From Bacteroidales bacterium (GTDB lineage: Bacteria; Bacteroidota; Bacteroidia; Bacteroidales; UBA6680), in the NCBI GenBank assembly GCA_025210735.1, contig JAOARD010000042.1:1-64000 (forward strand): DNA of 64,000 bases, written 5' to 3'. A program made the position numbers and the translations under genes. This document shows positions 47,474 to 56,280 of the stretch, piece after piece; position 1 is the stretch's first letter; each line of letters opens with the position of its first letter. The notes under the pieces are model-generated. The model had not been told where the DNA came from. It worked only from the letters and a program-made list of their open reading frames with translations, and searched no databases.

Positions 47474-49315
47474 CTACAATTTCATGAATTTTGAGGTCTC
47501 TATTTGTTCTGAATCCTTAATAAGCTTAACCACATATACACCTGGTTTAAAACCTGATATATCAATATTTAAATGTGATTTAATCTGACTTGTAAATAAT
47601 AATTTACCATGCATATTATATATATGCATATCAGACTGATGAATATCATCACTAACAGCAACCTTTATAGTTTCAGATGCAGGATTAGGAGCTATTGATA
47701 CTCCGATATTATCAACAGGAATATTTGTTAAAACAGTTTTAAATAATACTGCTATTGTAATATCCTCTGAAATACTATTCAGCATATAAGAGTACCCTCC
47801 ATCAGTCTGTTCAAGCTGTTCAATGATCTCTGTATCGTTCAGTTTAACAGATTCAAGTCCATAACCTTTATTTGGTTTTATTAATATTGTTTCAGTATCT
47901 TCAATAGTAATATTACTTATTCCAAAAGGAACAACTTTCCCTCCCGGATTACTTGTTACTACAACTTTATACTCAACAACCCCACATATAACAGAGAATA
48001 TCATATTTTCAGAAACCTCATTCAGATTATATGTAAACGTATTATTGTCATGTATTAAATCATTTGTTACATCCTTACAGTTAACTTCTGCCTTTATAAC
48101 TGTATAGCCTTTGTCTGGTGTAATTATTATCTTATTATTTTCTGAATAGGTTACAGCCTTATCTGTACTTATAGTAACCGTAGCATTATCTGGCTGGTTT
48201 AGTGTAATAGTATATTCCTCTTGTACAAATTCAGCATTAATCACCATGTTCTCATGAACATTACGCAATATGTACTTAACTACTGATCCATTATTAAGTA
48301 TATCATTATTACTTAATTGAATTCCATTGCAATACACCTTATCTATAGTATAACCAATTTGAGGCAGGAATATAACCTCCTTTATAGAATCAACCGTTAC
48401 AGTAAAATCTTCTGTCGGAAATATTGTACCATTATCACCTGCAACTACTGATACAGTATACTCCAGAGCCTTAAATGTTACAATTACATTACAGTCTGTA
48501 TTAACATTTAGTATGGTATAAGATAAACCGACCTCAGTACTTTGTAAATCAGATGTAACATCTACTCCGTTATTAACAACAGATTCAATTTTATACCCAT
48601 CAGCAGGAGCTATATTAAAAACCTTATCAGCTCCTGCAAAAACAGTATTACCTGTTGGACTTGTTACTTCACCTTTACCCGAAACAGAATAATCAACAGT
48701 ATATTCCGCAGGTTCAAAATCTACATGAAACAGTAATGGTTTGTATACACCATTTAAGCTATATGTATAAGTATTACCTGACGGAACCAGATTACCCAGA
48801 GCCGAATTATCATCTATTGTAACACTTTTAATCTTATAACCATCGTCTGGTGTAATTATAATATCTTCTGAATCTGTTATAGTTAAGTTAAAATCTCCTA
48901 CCGGAGAAACAACTCCATTTAAACCATGTGTAATTGTTACTTTATAAGGAATATATTCACACTTAACTATTAAGTTTGTATTTTCTGTAAGAGCAGATAC
49001 ATTGTATTTATATGGTATGGTTGTTCTGTCCAAATCTGCCAGAACATCATTTTCTCCAAGCTTTAGCATTGTAACATCAGCACCCAGATACGGAGTTATT
49101 TCAATTACAACACCCTCGTTACCAACCTCAACAGATTCTTCAGGATTTACAGATCCATTACCTATACAAAATATTTTAAGTGTTTTTGCCCCTGATCTGG
49201 TATCCTCATTTGATTTGATTTTAACAGCGTTACTTGCATTAACTACAAAGCTATTTCCTGAAAAAGGAGTCAGAACTATTAATGCAATAACAATACTAAG
49301 TATTTGTTTTATCAT
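47474..49315 (-). CDS. T9SS type A protein with six InlB-like B-repeats
   Basis: The 613-residue protein has a signal peptide (MIKQILSIVIALIVLTPFSG...), six consecutive B-repeats of about 78 residues (~45-525; each with a YxVxxxxxxxGxVxP opening and ITPDxGYKIxSVxxNxxDVxxxL), and a type A sorting domain (VSIAPNPASETIKVAV ... FKPGVYVVKL, ~530-613). Type A domains direct export through the T9SS and are normally cleaved by PorU with attachment to A-LPS. It is the first gene of a two-gene leftward operon with the 886-residue protein; the C-terminal repeats of the two are related, pointing to duplication. Confidence 0.9.
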   Translation of the reverse strand: MIKQILSIVIALIVLTPFSGNSFVVNASNAVKIKSNEDTRSGAKTLKIFCIGNGSVNPEESVEVGNEGVVIEITPYLGADVTMLKLGENDVLADLDRTTIPYKYNVSALTENTNLIVKCEYIPYKVTITHGLNGVVSPVGDFNLTITDSEDIIITPDDGYKIKSVTIDDNSALGNLVPSGNTYTYSLNGVYKPLLFHVDFEPAEYTVDYSVSGKGEVTSPTGNTVFAGADKVFNIAPADGYKIESVVNNGVDVTSDLQSTEVGLSYTILNVNTDCNVIVTFKALEYTVSVVAGDNGTIFPTEDFTVTVDSIKEVIFLPQIGYTIDKVYCNGIQLSNNDILNNGSVVKYILRNVHENMVINAEFVQEEYTITLNQPDNATVTISTDKAVTYSENNKIIITPDKGYTVIKAEVNCKDVTNDLIHDNNTFTYNLNEVSENMIFSVICGVVEYKVVVTSNPGGKVVPFGISNITIEDTETILIKPNKGYGLESVKLNDTEIIEQLEQTDGGYSYMLNSISEDITIAVLFKTVLTNIPVDNIGVSIAPNPASETIKVAVSDDIHQSDMHIYNMHGKLLFTSQIKSHLNIDISGFKPGVYVVKLIKDSEQIETSKFMKL

Positions 49316-49473
49316 AATTGCTCTTTTTTGTTTAACATTAAGTTACTAAAAAAGAGTTCTATTAATTACACTAAAAACAAGTAACAAAGTGTATAAAAAA
49401 GTGATATCCATCATCTTAACTCATAACAGGTTATTATATAATAATATAACCTATAGTAAAAATGATATTTTTT

Positions 49474-49513
49474 TGACAAAAAAATGGGGTACAACATATT
49501 GCACCCCATTTTT
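49474..49513 (-). terminator. Intrinsic terminator of the clpS-nfeD-floA operon
   Basis: A perfect 11-bp stem (49480-49490 and 49503-49513; core AATGGGGT/ACCCCATT) with a 12-base loop; on the minus strand it runs into seven T residues. It is 17 bases after the floA stop. Confidence 0.9.
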
Positions 49514-49529
49514 ATAAAGTATTATATTA

Positions 49530-50543
49530 CTATTTCTTTTCGTCGTCCTTATTTGGCTTTCGTTTACTTGGTTTTGTCTTCTCTTCAGTTTTAGATATTG
49601 AACCTCTCATCTGAGTATCTGCTTCAATATTCTTCATCTTAAGATAATCTAATACACCAAGGTTACCTGCTCTAAATGCTTCTGACATTGCCAAAGGTAC
49701 CTCAGCCTCTGCCTCAATTACTTTTGCACGCATCTCCTGAGCAAGTGCTTTCATCTCCTGCTCTTTAGCAACAGCCATAGCTCTTCTCTCCTCAGCTTTA
49801 GCCTGAGCAACCTTAAGGTCTGCATCAGCCTGATCTGTTTGAAGTACAGCACCAATATTCTTTCCTATATCAATATCTGCAATATCAATTGACAATATCT
49901 CAAATGCTGTTCCCGCATCTAATCCTTTAGATAACACAACCTTTGATATTGAATCAGGATTCTCTAACACCTCTTTATGTGATGCTGCTGAACCAATTGA
50001 AGATACAACACCCTCACCAACACGAGCAAGTACAGTCTCCTCTCCTGCTCCACCAACAAGTTGCTTGATATTTGCACGTACAGTAACTCTTGCTTTTGCT
50101 ACAAGCTGAATACCATCTTTTGCTACCGCAGTAACCGGAGGAGTATTAATAACTTTAGGGTTTACAGACATCTGAACAGCCTGTAATACATCTCTACCAG
50201 CAAGATCAATTGCTGTAGCCGATTTAAAATCAAGATTAATATTAGCTTTATCTGCTGATATCAGTGCATTTACAACAGTTCTTACATTACCTCCTGCAAG
50301 GTAGTGAGCTTCAAGATCGTCTCTGTTTAGCTTAAGACCTGCTTTTGATGAATTTACAAGTGCATTAAGAATTATTGATGGCGGAACCTTACGAATTCTC
50401 ATTGCTATCAGTTGCCCGATAGGAACATACACCTTTGCAAATACAGCAGAAAACCATAATCCAATAGGTACAAAGTAGAAAAAGAGCCATAAGAATATTA
50501 TAACGGCAACTATTACTACTACAATCAAACCTAAACCTTCCAT
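49530..50543 (-). CDS. floA: Flotillin-like protein FloA
   Basis: The 337-residue protein has an N-terminal membrane hairpin ([32 protein letters not shown]), the FloA-family core ([49 protein letters not shown]), a coiled-coil region rich in Ala/Glu/Lys ([43 protein letters not shown], family marker), and a charged tail. FloA organises functional membrane microdomains. It follows the NfeD-like gene by two bases, the usual flotillin/NfeD pairing. Length and domain order are normal (about 330 residues). Confidence 0.95.
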   Translation of the reverse strand: MEGLGLIVVVIVAVIIFLWLFFYFVPIGLWFSAVFAKVYVPIGQLIAMRIRKVPPSIILNALVNSSKAGLKLNRDDLEAHYLAGGNVRTVVNALISADKANINLDFKSATAIDLAGRDVLQAVQMSVNPKVINTPPVTAVAKDGIQLVAKARVTVRANIKQLVGGAGEETVLARVGEGVVSSIGSAASHKEVLENPDSISKVVLSKGLDAGTAFEILSIDIADIDIGKNIGAVLQTDQADADLKVAQAKAEERRAMAVAKEQEMKALAQEMRAKVIEAEAEVPLAMSEAFRAGNLGVLDYLKMKNIEADTQMRGSISKTEEKTKPSKRKPNKDDEKK

Positions 50544-50545
50544 AT

Positions 50546-51007
50546 CTATAGAGTTTTTACAATTATTTTATTTGATTTAACATTAACTATCTCAATATTT
50601 GATCCTTCGTCTACAAAACCATCTAACGATTGTACTTCGTAAACAGTATCATTAAATCTGGCTTTTCCCATTGGTGCCAATCTTGATATAGCAACACCTT
50701 TATCGCCTGATTTAACAGGAATATCAATTGTATTCACCTTTGAATCAATTGCCGTTTCAAGTCCCATTCTGCGCCATGTTCGCCTTTTGAACAGAAAATA
50801 GAACGATACAAAATTAGCAACAATAGTTCCTAGTAACATATAGTTACCAACCTGTACGCCATGATAATGATATCCGCCTACAATAGCAGCAATCATTAAC
50901 AGACCACCTCCAATACCAGCTATAGTTATTCCGGGGATAATTAAAAACTCTACAAAAAGCAGAAATAATCCGAATACTATAATCAGCGATAATATTAATA
51001 CAGACAT
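50546..51007 (-). CDS. NfeD-like membrane protein (short form)
   Basis: The 153-residue protein has several membrane segments ([34 protein letters not shown] and further helices to about residue 75) and a C-terminal OB-fold-like NfeD domain ([41 protein letters not shown]). This is the short NfeD1b type, without the ClpP-like protease domain, which usually partners a flotillin. Here floA starts two bases after it. Confidence 0.92.
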   Translation of the reverse strand: MSVLILSLIIVFGLFLLFVEFLIIPGITIAGIGGGLLMIAAIVGGYHYHGVQVGNYMLLGTIVANFVSFYFLFKRRTWRRMGLETAIDSKVNTIDIPVKSGDKGVAISRLAPMGKARFNDTVYEVQSLDGFVDEGSNIEIVNVKSNKIIVKTL

Positions 51008-51016
51008 ATTAACTCT

Positions 51017-51295
51017 TTATGATTTCTGTTTAACACTTAATGTAAGTCCTTTCTCCTGCAGAAGATATTCACGCTTAAGCATCTCCTCTTTTGAGCCACT
51101 GCAAACATCACAGCTACCTTTATAATGAACCAGATAAGCTATCTGTTCTGCTTGTATTGCGTCAATCTCGCAAACCGATGTTAAATGAGAAATAACATCT
51201 TCAAAAGAATTAACATCATCGTTATGAAGAAAAAGGGTATAAAGAACTTCTGCATCTCCTACTCTTCTCTCTTCAAACTTATATCTTTCTGTCAT
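51017..51295 (-). CDS. clpS: ATP-dependent Clp protease adaptor ClpS
   Basis: The 92-residue protein has the ClpS core: LFLHNDDVNSFEDVISHL (the N-end-rule binding Asn-Asp pair in the HNDD loop), then a helix with QAEQIAYLVHYKGSCDV and the closing strand LTLSV. ClpS delivers N-degron substrates to ClpAP. The CDVCSGSKEEML segment is an unusual Cys pair in place of the common GxxxxG. It lies between a TPR/PD40/SPOR gene (11 bases upstream) and the NfeD-like gene (9 bases downstream), in one operon. Confidence 0.9.
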   Translation of the reverse strand: MTERYKFEERRVGDAEVLYTLFLHNDDVNSFEDVISHLTSVCEIDAIQAEQIAYLVHYKGSCDVCSGSKEEMLKREYLLQEKGLTLSVKQKS

Positions 51296-51306
51296 ATTAA
51301 CTATAA

Positions 51307-53880
51307 CTATTTAATTTCAACTATACGTGCCTCCGGAAAACCTTTTTTCTTAATAAGATTCAGGAACTTTTGTGCTCCCATTTTGCTATCATAGTCTCCC
51401 ACAGTATAAATATACAAACCTTTTGCATTTTTGTATTTAAATAGTGTTTTATTTTCAATTATTTTTTTTATATCTGTCGACATGCTTTCAGGTATAGGCT
51501 TTTCACTCATTGTTATCTGCACATTATAACGTACACGTTTTAATCCTTTATCCTCACCTTTCTCTAATAATTTAGCACGTTGCAATTTTACACGCTGACC
51601 ATTAAAATATGGTACAATAAATGCCTTAGAAAATCCTTGTCTTCTTATTGTTGAAAGGTTCTCTCTTGCATTCTGATATGTTTTAAATAATCCGGCAAAG
51701 TATTTCTTATACCCCTTGCTTGTAATCTCATACGTAATAGGCCTCATTCCCTTAAATACCTTATATGGTAACATCTTTGAAAATACGCCCAATTGAACTC
51801 TGTATATTACTCCTGATGGCAATTCTGGATTCAACGGTATTGGATTATCCTCACTATAATATACTGTATCTAATAGTACAAACTCAGGTTCATCAGCCTT
51901 TGTAAGTTCAAAGTCTACAGTTTTTGTCACCAACGATCTTTTCACAAACTTGCTCTCGGTATCTTTACGCTCCTGAACTCCTTCTATAATTTTATCAACA
52001 ATATCTACACCTCTAAAACTCAAGGTATTTTTTGTGTTTTCACAAATTAAACCTTCAAAAACAGACAGAGCCTCAAATTTTACACGAACTCCTTTAAAAG
52101 CATTAATAATCTCCTGTTTACCATAATTACCACTTTTAGGTAAATTATTTAGTATCCCCTTTCCTGTAAGAAGCAACATTGATGCGGCTTTAACAGCATC
52201 ATCTGTCTTTCTGTCGCCAATCTTATTATCAACAACAACCGTGCGCAACATCATATTTAATGATGATATTTCCGAGTCAAGTTCATCTATTGCAAATCTG
52301 GAAAGATTACCACGCATAACCTCTTCAAGCGAAACTGTAGTTGATTCATATTTGCTAACTATTTTCTTAAACAGAGTTGTATTATCATCTATTTTTCCCA
52401 GATAACACTCAGGTATAAAATATGTTGACTCAGACTCTTTTCTAATTACACGTTCTGCTCCAAGCATCTTTTTCTCAATGCCTCTTACCAAAATATAAGA
52501 TTTGTCGGCACTCTTCTGATAGCTATATGCAAGTTTCTCTAATTCACGAATTTCTACACCAATCTTCTTCCTTTCACTATTATTGGTATTATCATTTATC
52601 TGCATTCTCATATCATCAATAACCCTTCTTACTGAATCTGCAGACAACTGGTATTTTAGAGCTTTATTAAGCGCATCATTATACTCATCCTCATAACTCC
52701 CCTTACTATTAACCTTTTTCTGTTTTTTCGCCTCAAAAACAAGTTTTTCATCAATTCTGATCTGAGGAATCTTATCGGTGCCTTTATGAATATCCATATT
52801 TGCCAATTCTCTTATTTCATCTACACCTGAAGGAGAACGTTGAATAAGGCTATTTATTAATTGTATTGAGTGTATTGTATATTTATTATCTAACGATATT
52901 CTGTCTGAAACAAAGTTTGCCTTAGTAAACGACTCATTTGGTATAAACATAAAATCATTGAATGGTGTATTAATCGGAAAATCCAAATTCTCTGGTTCAG
53001 ACCATGTATCAGTATCTCTGTTATATTTTGAAACAAAAATATCCAGATCACCCATACTAAACAGACCTTCAGAAGCAAAATAAAGCGTTTCACCATCAGA
53101 ACAAAAGAATGGATAATCCTCAGTATATTGAGTGTTGATTATTGGCGGTAAAGCTACTGGTCTGCTCCACAATCCATTCTCAAGCATTTTCACCATATAC
53201 AAATCCTTATTACCTACAACACTCTTGCCATAACTAGGATAAACAATAATTGTACCTGGTTTTGGTGTCTCCGGAATACACAGAATAGGTTTGTGTCCCT
53301 TCTCTTTATCTATATCTGTAAGCAAAGCATCTGGCAAAACACTAATAATAAACCCTTTTGGTACAGATGAGTAGAACAGAAAAAAATCATCCCGACTTAC
53401 CTCACTTCGGTTTAATACAGGTATATCACTAACATACTTTACAAGTAATTCGCCATTACGACTTGTTGCAATCTCCTGATTAACCGAAACACTATTACTT
53501 TGATTTACGGTTGCCAACTTTTTATATCGCTCTAAAAACTCTACTGATTTAGAGAAATTATAAGCTTTACGATAAGACTTACCAAGGTACAGATAAACAT
53601 TATATGGTATATCTTCTCCTTTTGATGCATACTCAAGATACCTCACAGCTCTGTCCATATCGCCATTCAGCTTATATATACATACCCCTGCAAGATAATT
53701 ATACCTATAATCTTTCGGATACTCCTTCAGTTTGCGTTCAACAACATTCAATACCTCATTTACCTGATTCAACTCTATTTTTTTATAAAGAGGATCATCA
53801 ATATACGACTCATATTGCTGACCAAATACAATACCCAAACAAAACTGAACACAAAGTATAAGAACTATTCTCTTATTCAT
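51307..53880 (-). CDS. TPR/PD40 exported protein with SPOR-like C-terminal domains
   Basis: The 857-residue protein has a signal peptide (MNKRIVLILCVQFCLGIVFGQ), TPR helices (~28-130), a PD40-like propeller (~165-330; EDYPFFCSDGETLYFASEGLFSMGDLDIFV), a long central helical region (~385-640) and two C-terminal alpha/beta units. The first (~690-765; VIYRVQLGVFSKMLPYKVFKGMRPI ... YFAGLFKTYQNARENLSTIRRQGF) fits a SPOR peptidoglycan-binding domain, and the last (~785-857; YNVQITMSEKPIPES ... GDYDSKMGAQKFLNLIKKKGF) looks like a second SPOR. It replaces the OmpA anchor of the other TPR-PD40 proteins in this window with a SPOR anchor. It is the first gene of the operon with clpS, nfeD and floA. Confidence 0.87.
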   Translation of the reverse strand: MNKRIVLILCVQFCLGIVFGQQYESYIDDPLYKKIELNQVNEVLNVVERKLKEYPKDYRYNYLAGVCIYKLNGDMDRAVRYLEYASKGEDIPYNVYLYLGKSYRKAYNFSKSVEFLERYKKLATVNQSNSVSVNQEIATSRNGELLVKYVSDIPVLNRSEVSRDDFFLFYSSVPKGFIISVLPDALLTDIDKEKGHKPILCIPETPKPGTIIVYPSYGKSVVGNKDLYMVKMLENGLWSRPVALPPIINTQYTEDYPFFCSDGETLYFASEGLFSMGDLDIFVSKYNRDTDTWSEPENLDFPINTPFNDFMFIPNESFTKANFVSDRISLDNKYTIHSIQLINSLIQRSPSGVDEIRELANMDIHKGTDKIPQIRIDEKLVFEAKKQKKVNSKGSYEDEYNDALNKALKYQLSADSVRRVIDDMRMQINDNTNNSERKKIGVEIRELEKLAYSYQKSADKSYILVRGIEKKMLGAERVIRKESESTYFIPECYLGKIDDNTTLFKKIVSKYESTTVSLEEVMRGNLSRFAIDELDSEISSLNMMLRTVVVDNKIGDRKTDDAVKAASMLLLTGKGILNNLPKSGNYGKQEIINAFKGVRVKFEALSVFEGLICENTKNTLSFRGVDIVDKIIEGVQERKDTESKFVKRSLVTKTVDFELTKADEPEFVLLDTVYYSEDNPIPLNPELPSGVIYRVQLGVFSKMLPYKVFKGMRPITYEITSKGYKKYFAGLFKTYQNARENLSTIRRQGFSKAFIVPYFNGQRVKLQRAKLLEKGEDKGLKRVRYNVQITMSEKPIPESMSTDIKKIIENKTLFKYKNAKGLYIYTVGDYDSKMGAQKFLNLIKKKGFPEARIVEIK

Positions 53881-54370
53881 ATACTATAACTAATATTTAA
53901 CTTAATCCCGCACTATTTTGATAATCTGCAAAAAACAGATATCAATTCATTCAATACTTCAATTGTATTTTAATGATAAAATTAAAATTAATTAAATTAC
54001 ATTACAATAGTATTTCGGAATTACTGCAATAGTTTTGACTATTTCTAAATATTTACCATAATAATAGAACGTTTACTTATATTAACATCATAAAAATCAT
54101 TCTCCAAACAAAATGCAAGTCCAAAATCAGGCACAGAAATATCTTAACCTTAAATAATAATTAAACAATTATTACGTATCTATAAACACAAAAAAAACCA
54201 ATACCCAATAGTATTTTTTGCATACCTTATTTACAGCTAGTTAAACTATATTTGTTCAACCAAAGAACTAAATTAGTTGATTGTTCAAAGCACAGTTGTT
54301 AAAATCAAAATTTCATATTGTATACAACATAATGTTAATATATATTTGCCCACCTCAAAAGGATAAAACT
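53881..54370. other. 490-base intergenic region upstream of the sensor array
   Basis: This AT-rich stretch between divergent genes holds no credible gene. It contains the promoter of the first sensor (54317-54348), an alternative TATATTTG at 54247-54254, a direct repeat TTGTTCAA (54252-54259 and 54281-54288), a small palindrome AACTAA/TTAGTT between them, and AATAATT/AATTATT further upstream. These may be operator sequences. An in-frame TTG at 54281 is not a believable start because the promoter lies downstream of it. Confidence 0.6.
54317..54348 (+). promoter_or_regulatory. Promoter of sensor array gene 1
   Basis: ATTG (54317-54320) is followed after 20 bases by TATATTTG (54341-54348), an exact -7 match, leaving a leader of about 15-18 bases before the ATG at 54371. 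Confidence 0.65.
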
Positions 54371-56032
54371 ATGTTTAAAAATCTGACCCTTTCAGTTAAA
54401 ATCAACATACTGATTGTTGCTTTTATTATTGTTAACGTTGCGTTTCTATTTGTATTTCTAGGCGGACAGTCCAGCCTTAGAGATACAGCTGTTGATACAA
54501 CAAAATCGTTGATTGACTCAACAGAAAAAGTAAAAATAAAAATAGCCATACTTAACATGGCTGCAACTCTGGAAAAAGATTTTGAAACAATAAACAAAGA
54601 TAGTATCGAAGAAGTTTATCATCTTTTTAATAAAAAACTTGATGATATTAGATTTGAGGATGATAAATCAGGTTATTTCTTTATATATCAAGGAACAAAA
54701 TGTATACTGGCTCCTGCTAATAAACACCTTGAGAACACTGATTTAGGATCAACAACAGATCCGAATGGAGTAAGATATATATATGAAATGAGCAGAAAAG
54801 CTTCTCTTGGTGGCGGGTATATCTACTATCAGTTCATGAAGCCAGGTAAGGGAGTAACAGATAAGGTGTCATATGTTAGTCCTATTAAAGGTACAGGTTA
54901 CTGGATTGGCTCAGGAGTTTATCTTGATAATATAGATAATGCACAAAATATAATTGAGAGTGCTATTGTTGATAAATCAGACAGAGTTCTGGCTAATGTA
55001 ATAATTCCGGTTATAATTCTTGTTCTGATACTTATACTGTTTAGTATTAATATTAAACGTAGCATTATAAAACCTATTTCTAAGATTATTGAGAATACAG
55101 ACAGGGTTGCTTTAGGTGAGTTAAATAATGTAGAGACGGTTAACAATGATGAGTTATCACTAATAGCTAAATCATTAAATAATCTGGTTAACAGACTTAA
55201 AAAGACATCACTCTTTGCTAAGAGTATAGGTGAAGGTGATTTTGACACCGATTTTGCTACAACATCAGAGAAAGATATTCTGGGAATATCATTGCTCAAT
55301 ATGCGTGAGAGTCTGCGTAAAGCAAGAATAGACGAAGAGAAGCGTATTGAAGATGAGAAGGTAAGAATCTGGGTTATGAATGGTCATACAATAATTAATG
55401 ATATTCTAAGAGAGAATCAGCAAAATATTGATACGCTTTGTGAGATGCTTTTACAGAAGATTATTGAGTATATAGATATGAATCAAGGAGGTATATTCCT
55501 TAAAAACAGCGATGACGATAACATGCTTGAACTTGTCTCTTCTTATGCATACGACAGAAAAAAGTATCAGGAAAAGAATATTCAGGTTGGAGAGGGACTT
55601 GTAGGAACATGTGCTATTGAGCGCAAAACAATATTTATGACTAAGGTTCCGTCTGACTACATAAGCATTGGCTCTGGTTTAGGAGATGCAAAACCCAGAT
55701 GTTTAATTATTGTTCCGTTAATAATTAATGAGCAGTTCTTTGGTGTTATTGAGCTAGCATCATTTAAGGAGATTAAAGATTACGAAATTAAGTTTATAGA
55801 AAAAACAGCAGAAAATATTGCTTCTACCATATCAGTTGCACAGATAACAGCCAATACGGCAAAGCTTTTAGATCAACACAAAGAGCAGGCAGAGATGATG
55901 TCGGCACAAGAAGAGGAGATGCGACAAAATATGGAGGAGCTTCAGGCTACACAAGAAGAATCAAGTAGAAGAGAGAAAGATTTACTTGAAAAGGTAGCAC
56001 TGTTAGAAAAAACTCTTTCTGAAAAAGAGTAG
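54371..56032 (+). CDS. Membrane sensor, Cache-HAMP-GAF-coiled coil, no output domain (array copy 1)
   Basis: The ATG at 54371 gives 553 residues, matching the starts of the three following paralogs. It has a membrane helix at 12-32 and a periplasmic single Cache_2 domain at ~35-205 (DKSGYFFIYQGTKCIL; GVYLDNI). A second helix is at 209-228, a HAMP domain at 229-281, and a linker helix (IGEGDFDTDFATTSEKDILG) follows. A cytoplasmic GAF domain lies at ~348-492 (VGEGLVGTCAIE, IIVPLIINEQFFGVIELASF), and a coiled coil ends in AQEEEMRQNMEELQATQEES. No kinase, cyclase, GGDEF, EAL or chemoreceptor signalling tip is present. Cache domains bind small ligands such as acetate or other carboxylates; the ligand here is unknown. 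It probably acts through a partner protein. It is the first of four tandem copies. Confidence 0.9.
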   Translation: MFKNLTLSVKINILIVAFIIVNVAFLFVFLGGQSSLRDTAVDTTKSLIDSTEKVKIKIAILNMAATLEKDFETINKDSIEEVYHLFNKKLDDIRFEDDKSGYFFIYQGTKCILAPANKHLENTDLGSTTDPNGVRYIYEMSRKASLGGGYIYYQFMKPGKGVTDKVSYVSPIKGTGYWIGSGVYLDNIDNAQNIIESAIVDKSDRVLANVIIPVIILVLILILFSINIKRSIIKPISKIIENTDRVALGELNNVETVNNDELSLIAKSLNNLVNRLKKTSLFAKSIGEGDFDTDFATTSEKDILGISLLNMRESLRKARIDEEKRIEDEKVRIWVMNGHTIINDILRENQQNIDTLCEMLLQKIIEYIDMNQGGIFLKNSDDDNMLELVSSYAYDRKKYQEKNIQVGEGLVGTCAIERKTIFMTKVPSDYISIGSGLGDAKPRCLIIVPLIINEQFFGVIELASFKEIKDYEIKFIEKTAENIASTISVAQITANTAKLLDQHKEQAEMMSAQEEEMRQNMEELQATQEESSRREKDLLEKVALLEKTLSEKE

Positions 56033-56062
56033 GTTGGTTAAAAGTAGTTTGTTTTTGTTTTG

Positions 56063-56100
56063 AGGATCGTCTGTAACAACAGACGATCTTCTGTTTTTTA
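56063..56100 (+). terminator. Intrinsic terminator of sensor array gene 1
   Basis: A perfect 10-bp stem (GATCGTCTGT at 56065-56074, complement at 56079-56088), extendable by two pairs, with a 4-base loop, then CTG and six T residues. Confidence 0.9.
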
Positions 56101-56221
56101 TACAAAAGCAACATAAAAAAACTAACCTATTAATAACCTTTAAATCAAATCATAACATAAAGCAAAGCCATACAAACAAGATGTAATTAATACGTCATAG
56201 ATGTATATTTTTCAACATAAA

Positions 56222-56253
56222 TTTGACTCAACATGATGTTATGCTTATATTTA
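56222..56253 (+). promoter_or_regulatory. Promoter of sensor array gene 2
   Basis: TTTG (56222-56225), 20 bases, then TATATTTA (56246-56253; one mismatch to TAnnTTTG). The ATG is at 56281. The -7 sequence is identical to that of array gene 4. Confidence 0.6.
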
Positions 56254-56280
56254 TACGCTTTTGACAAAAAATATACAGCT

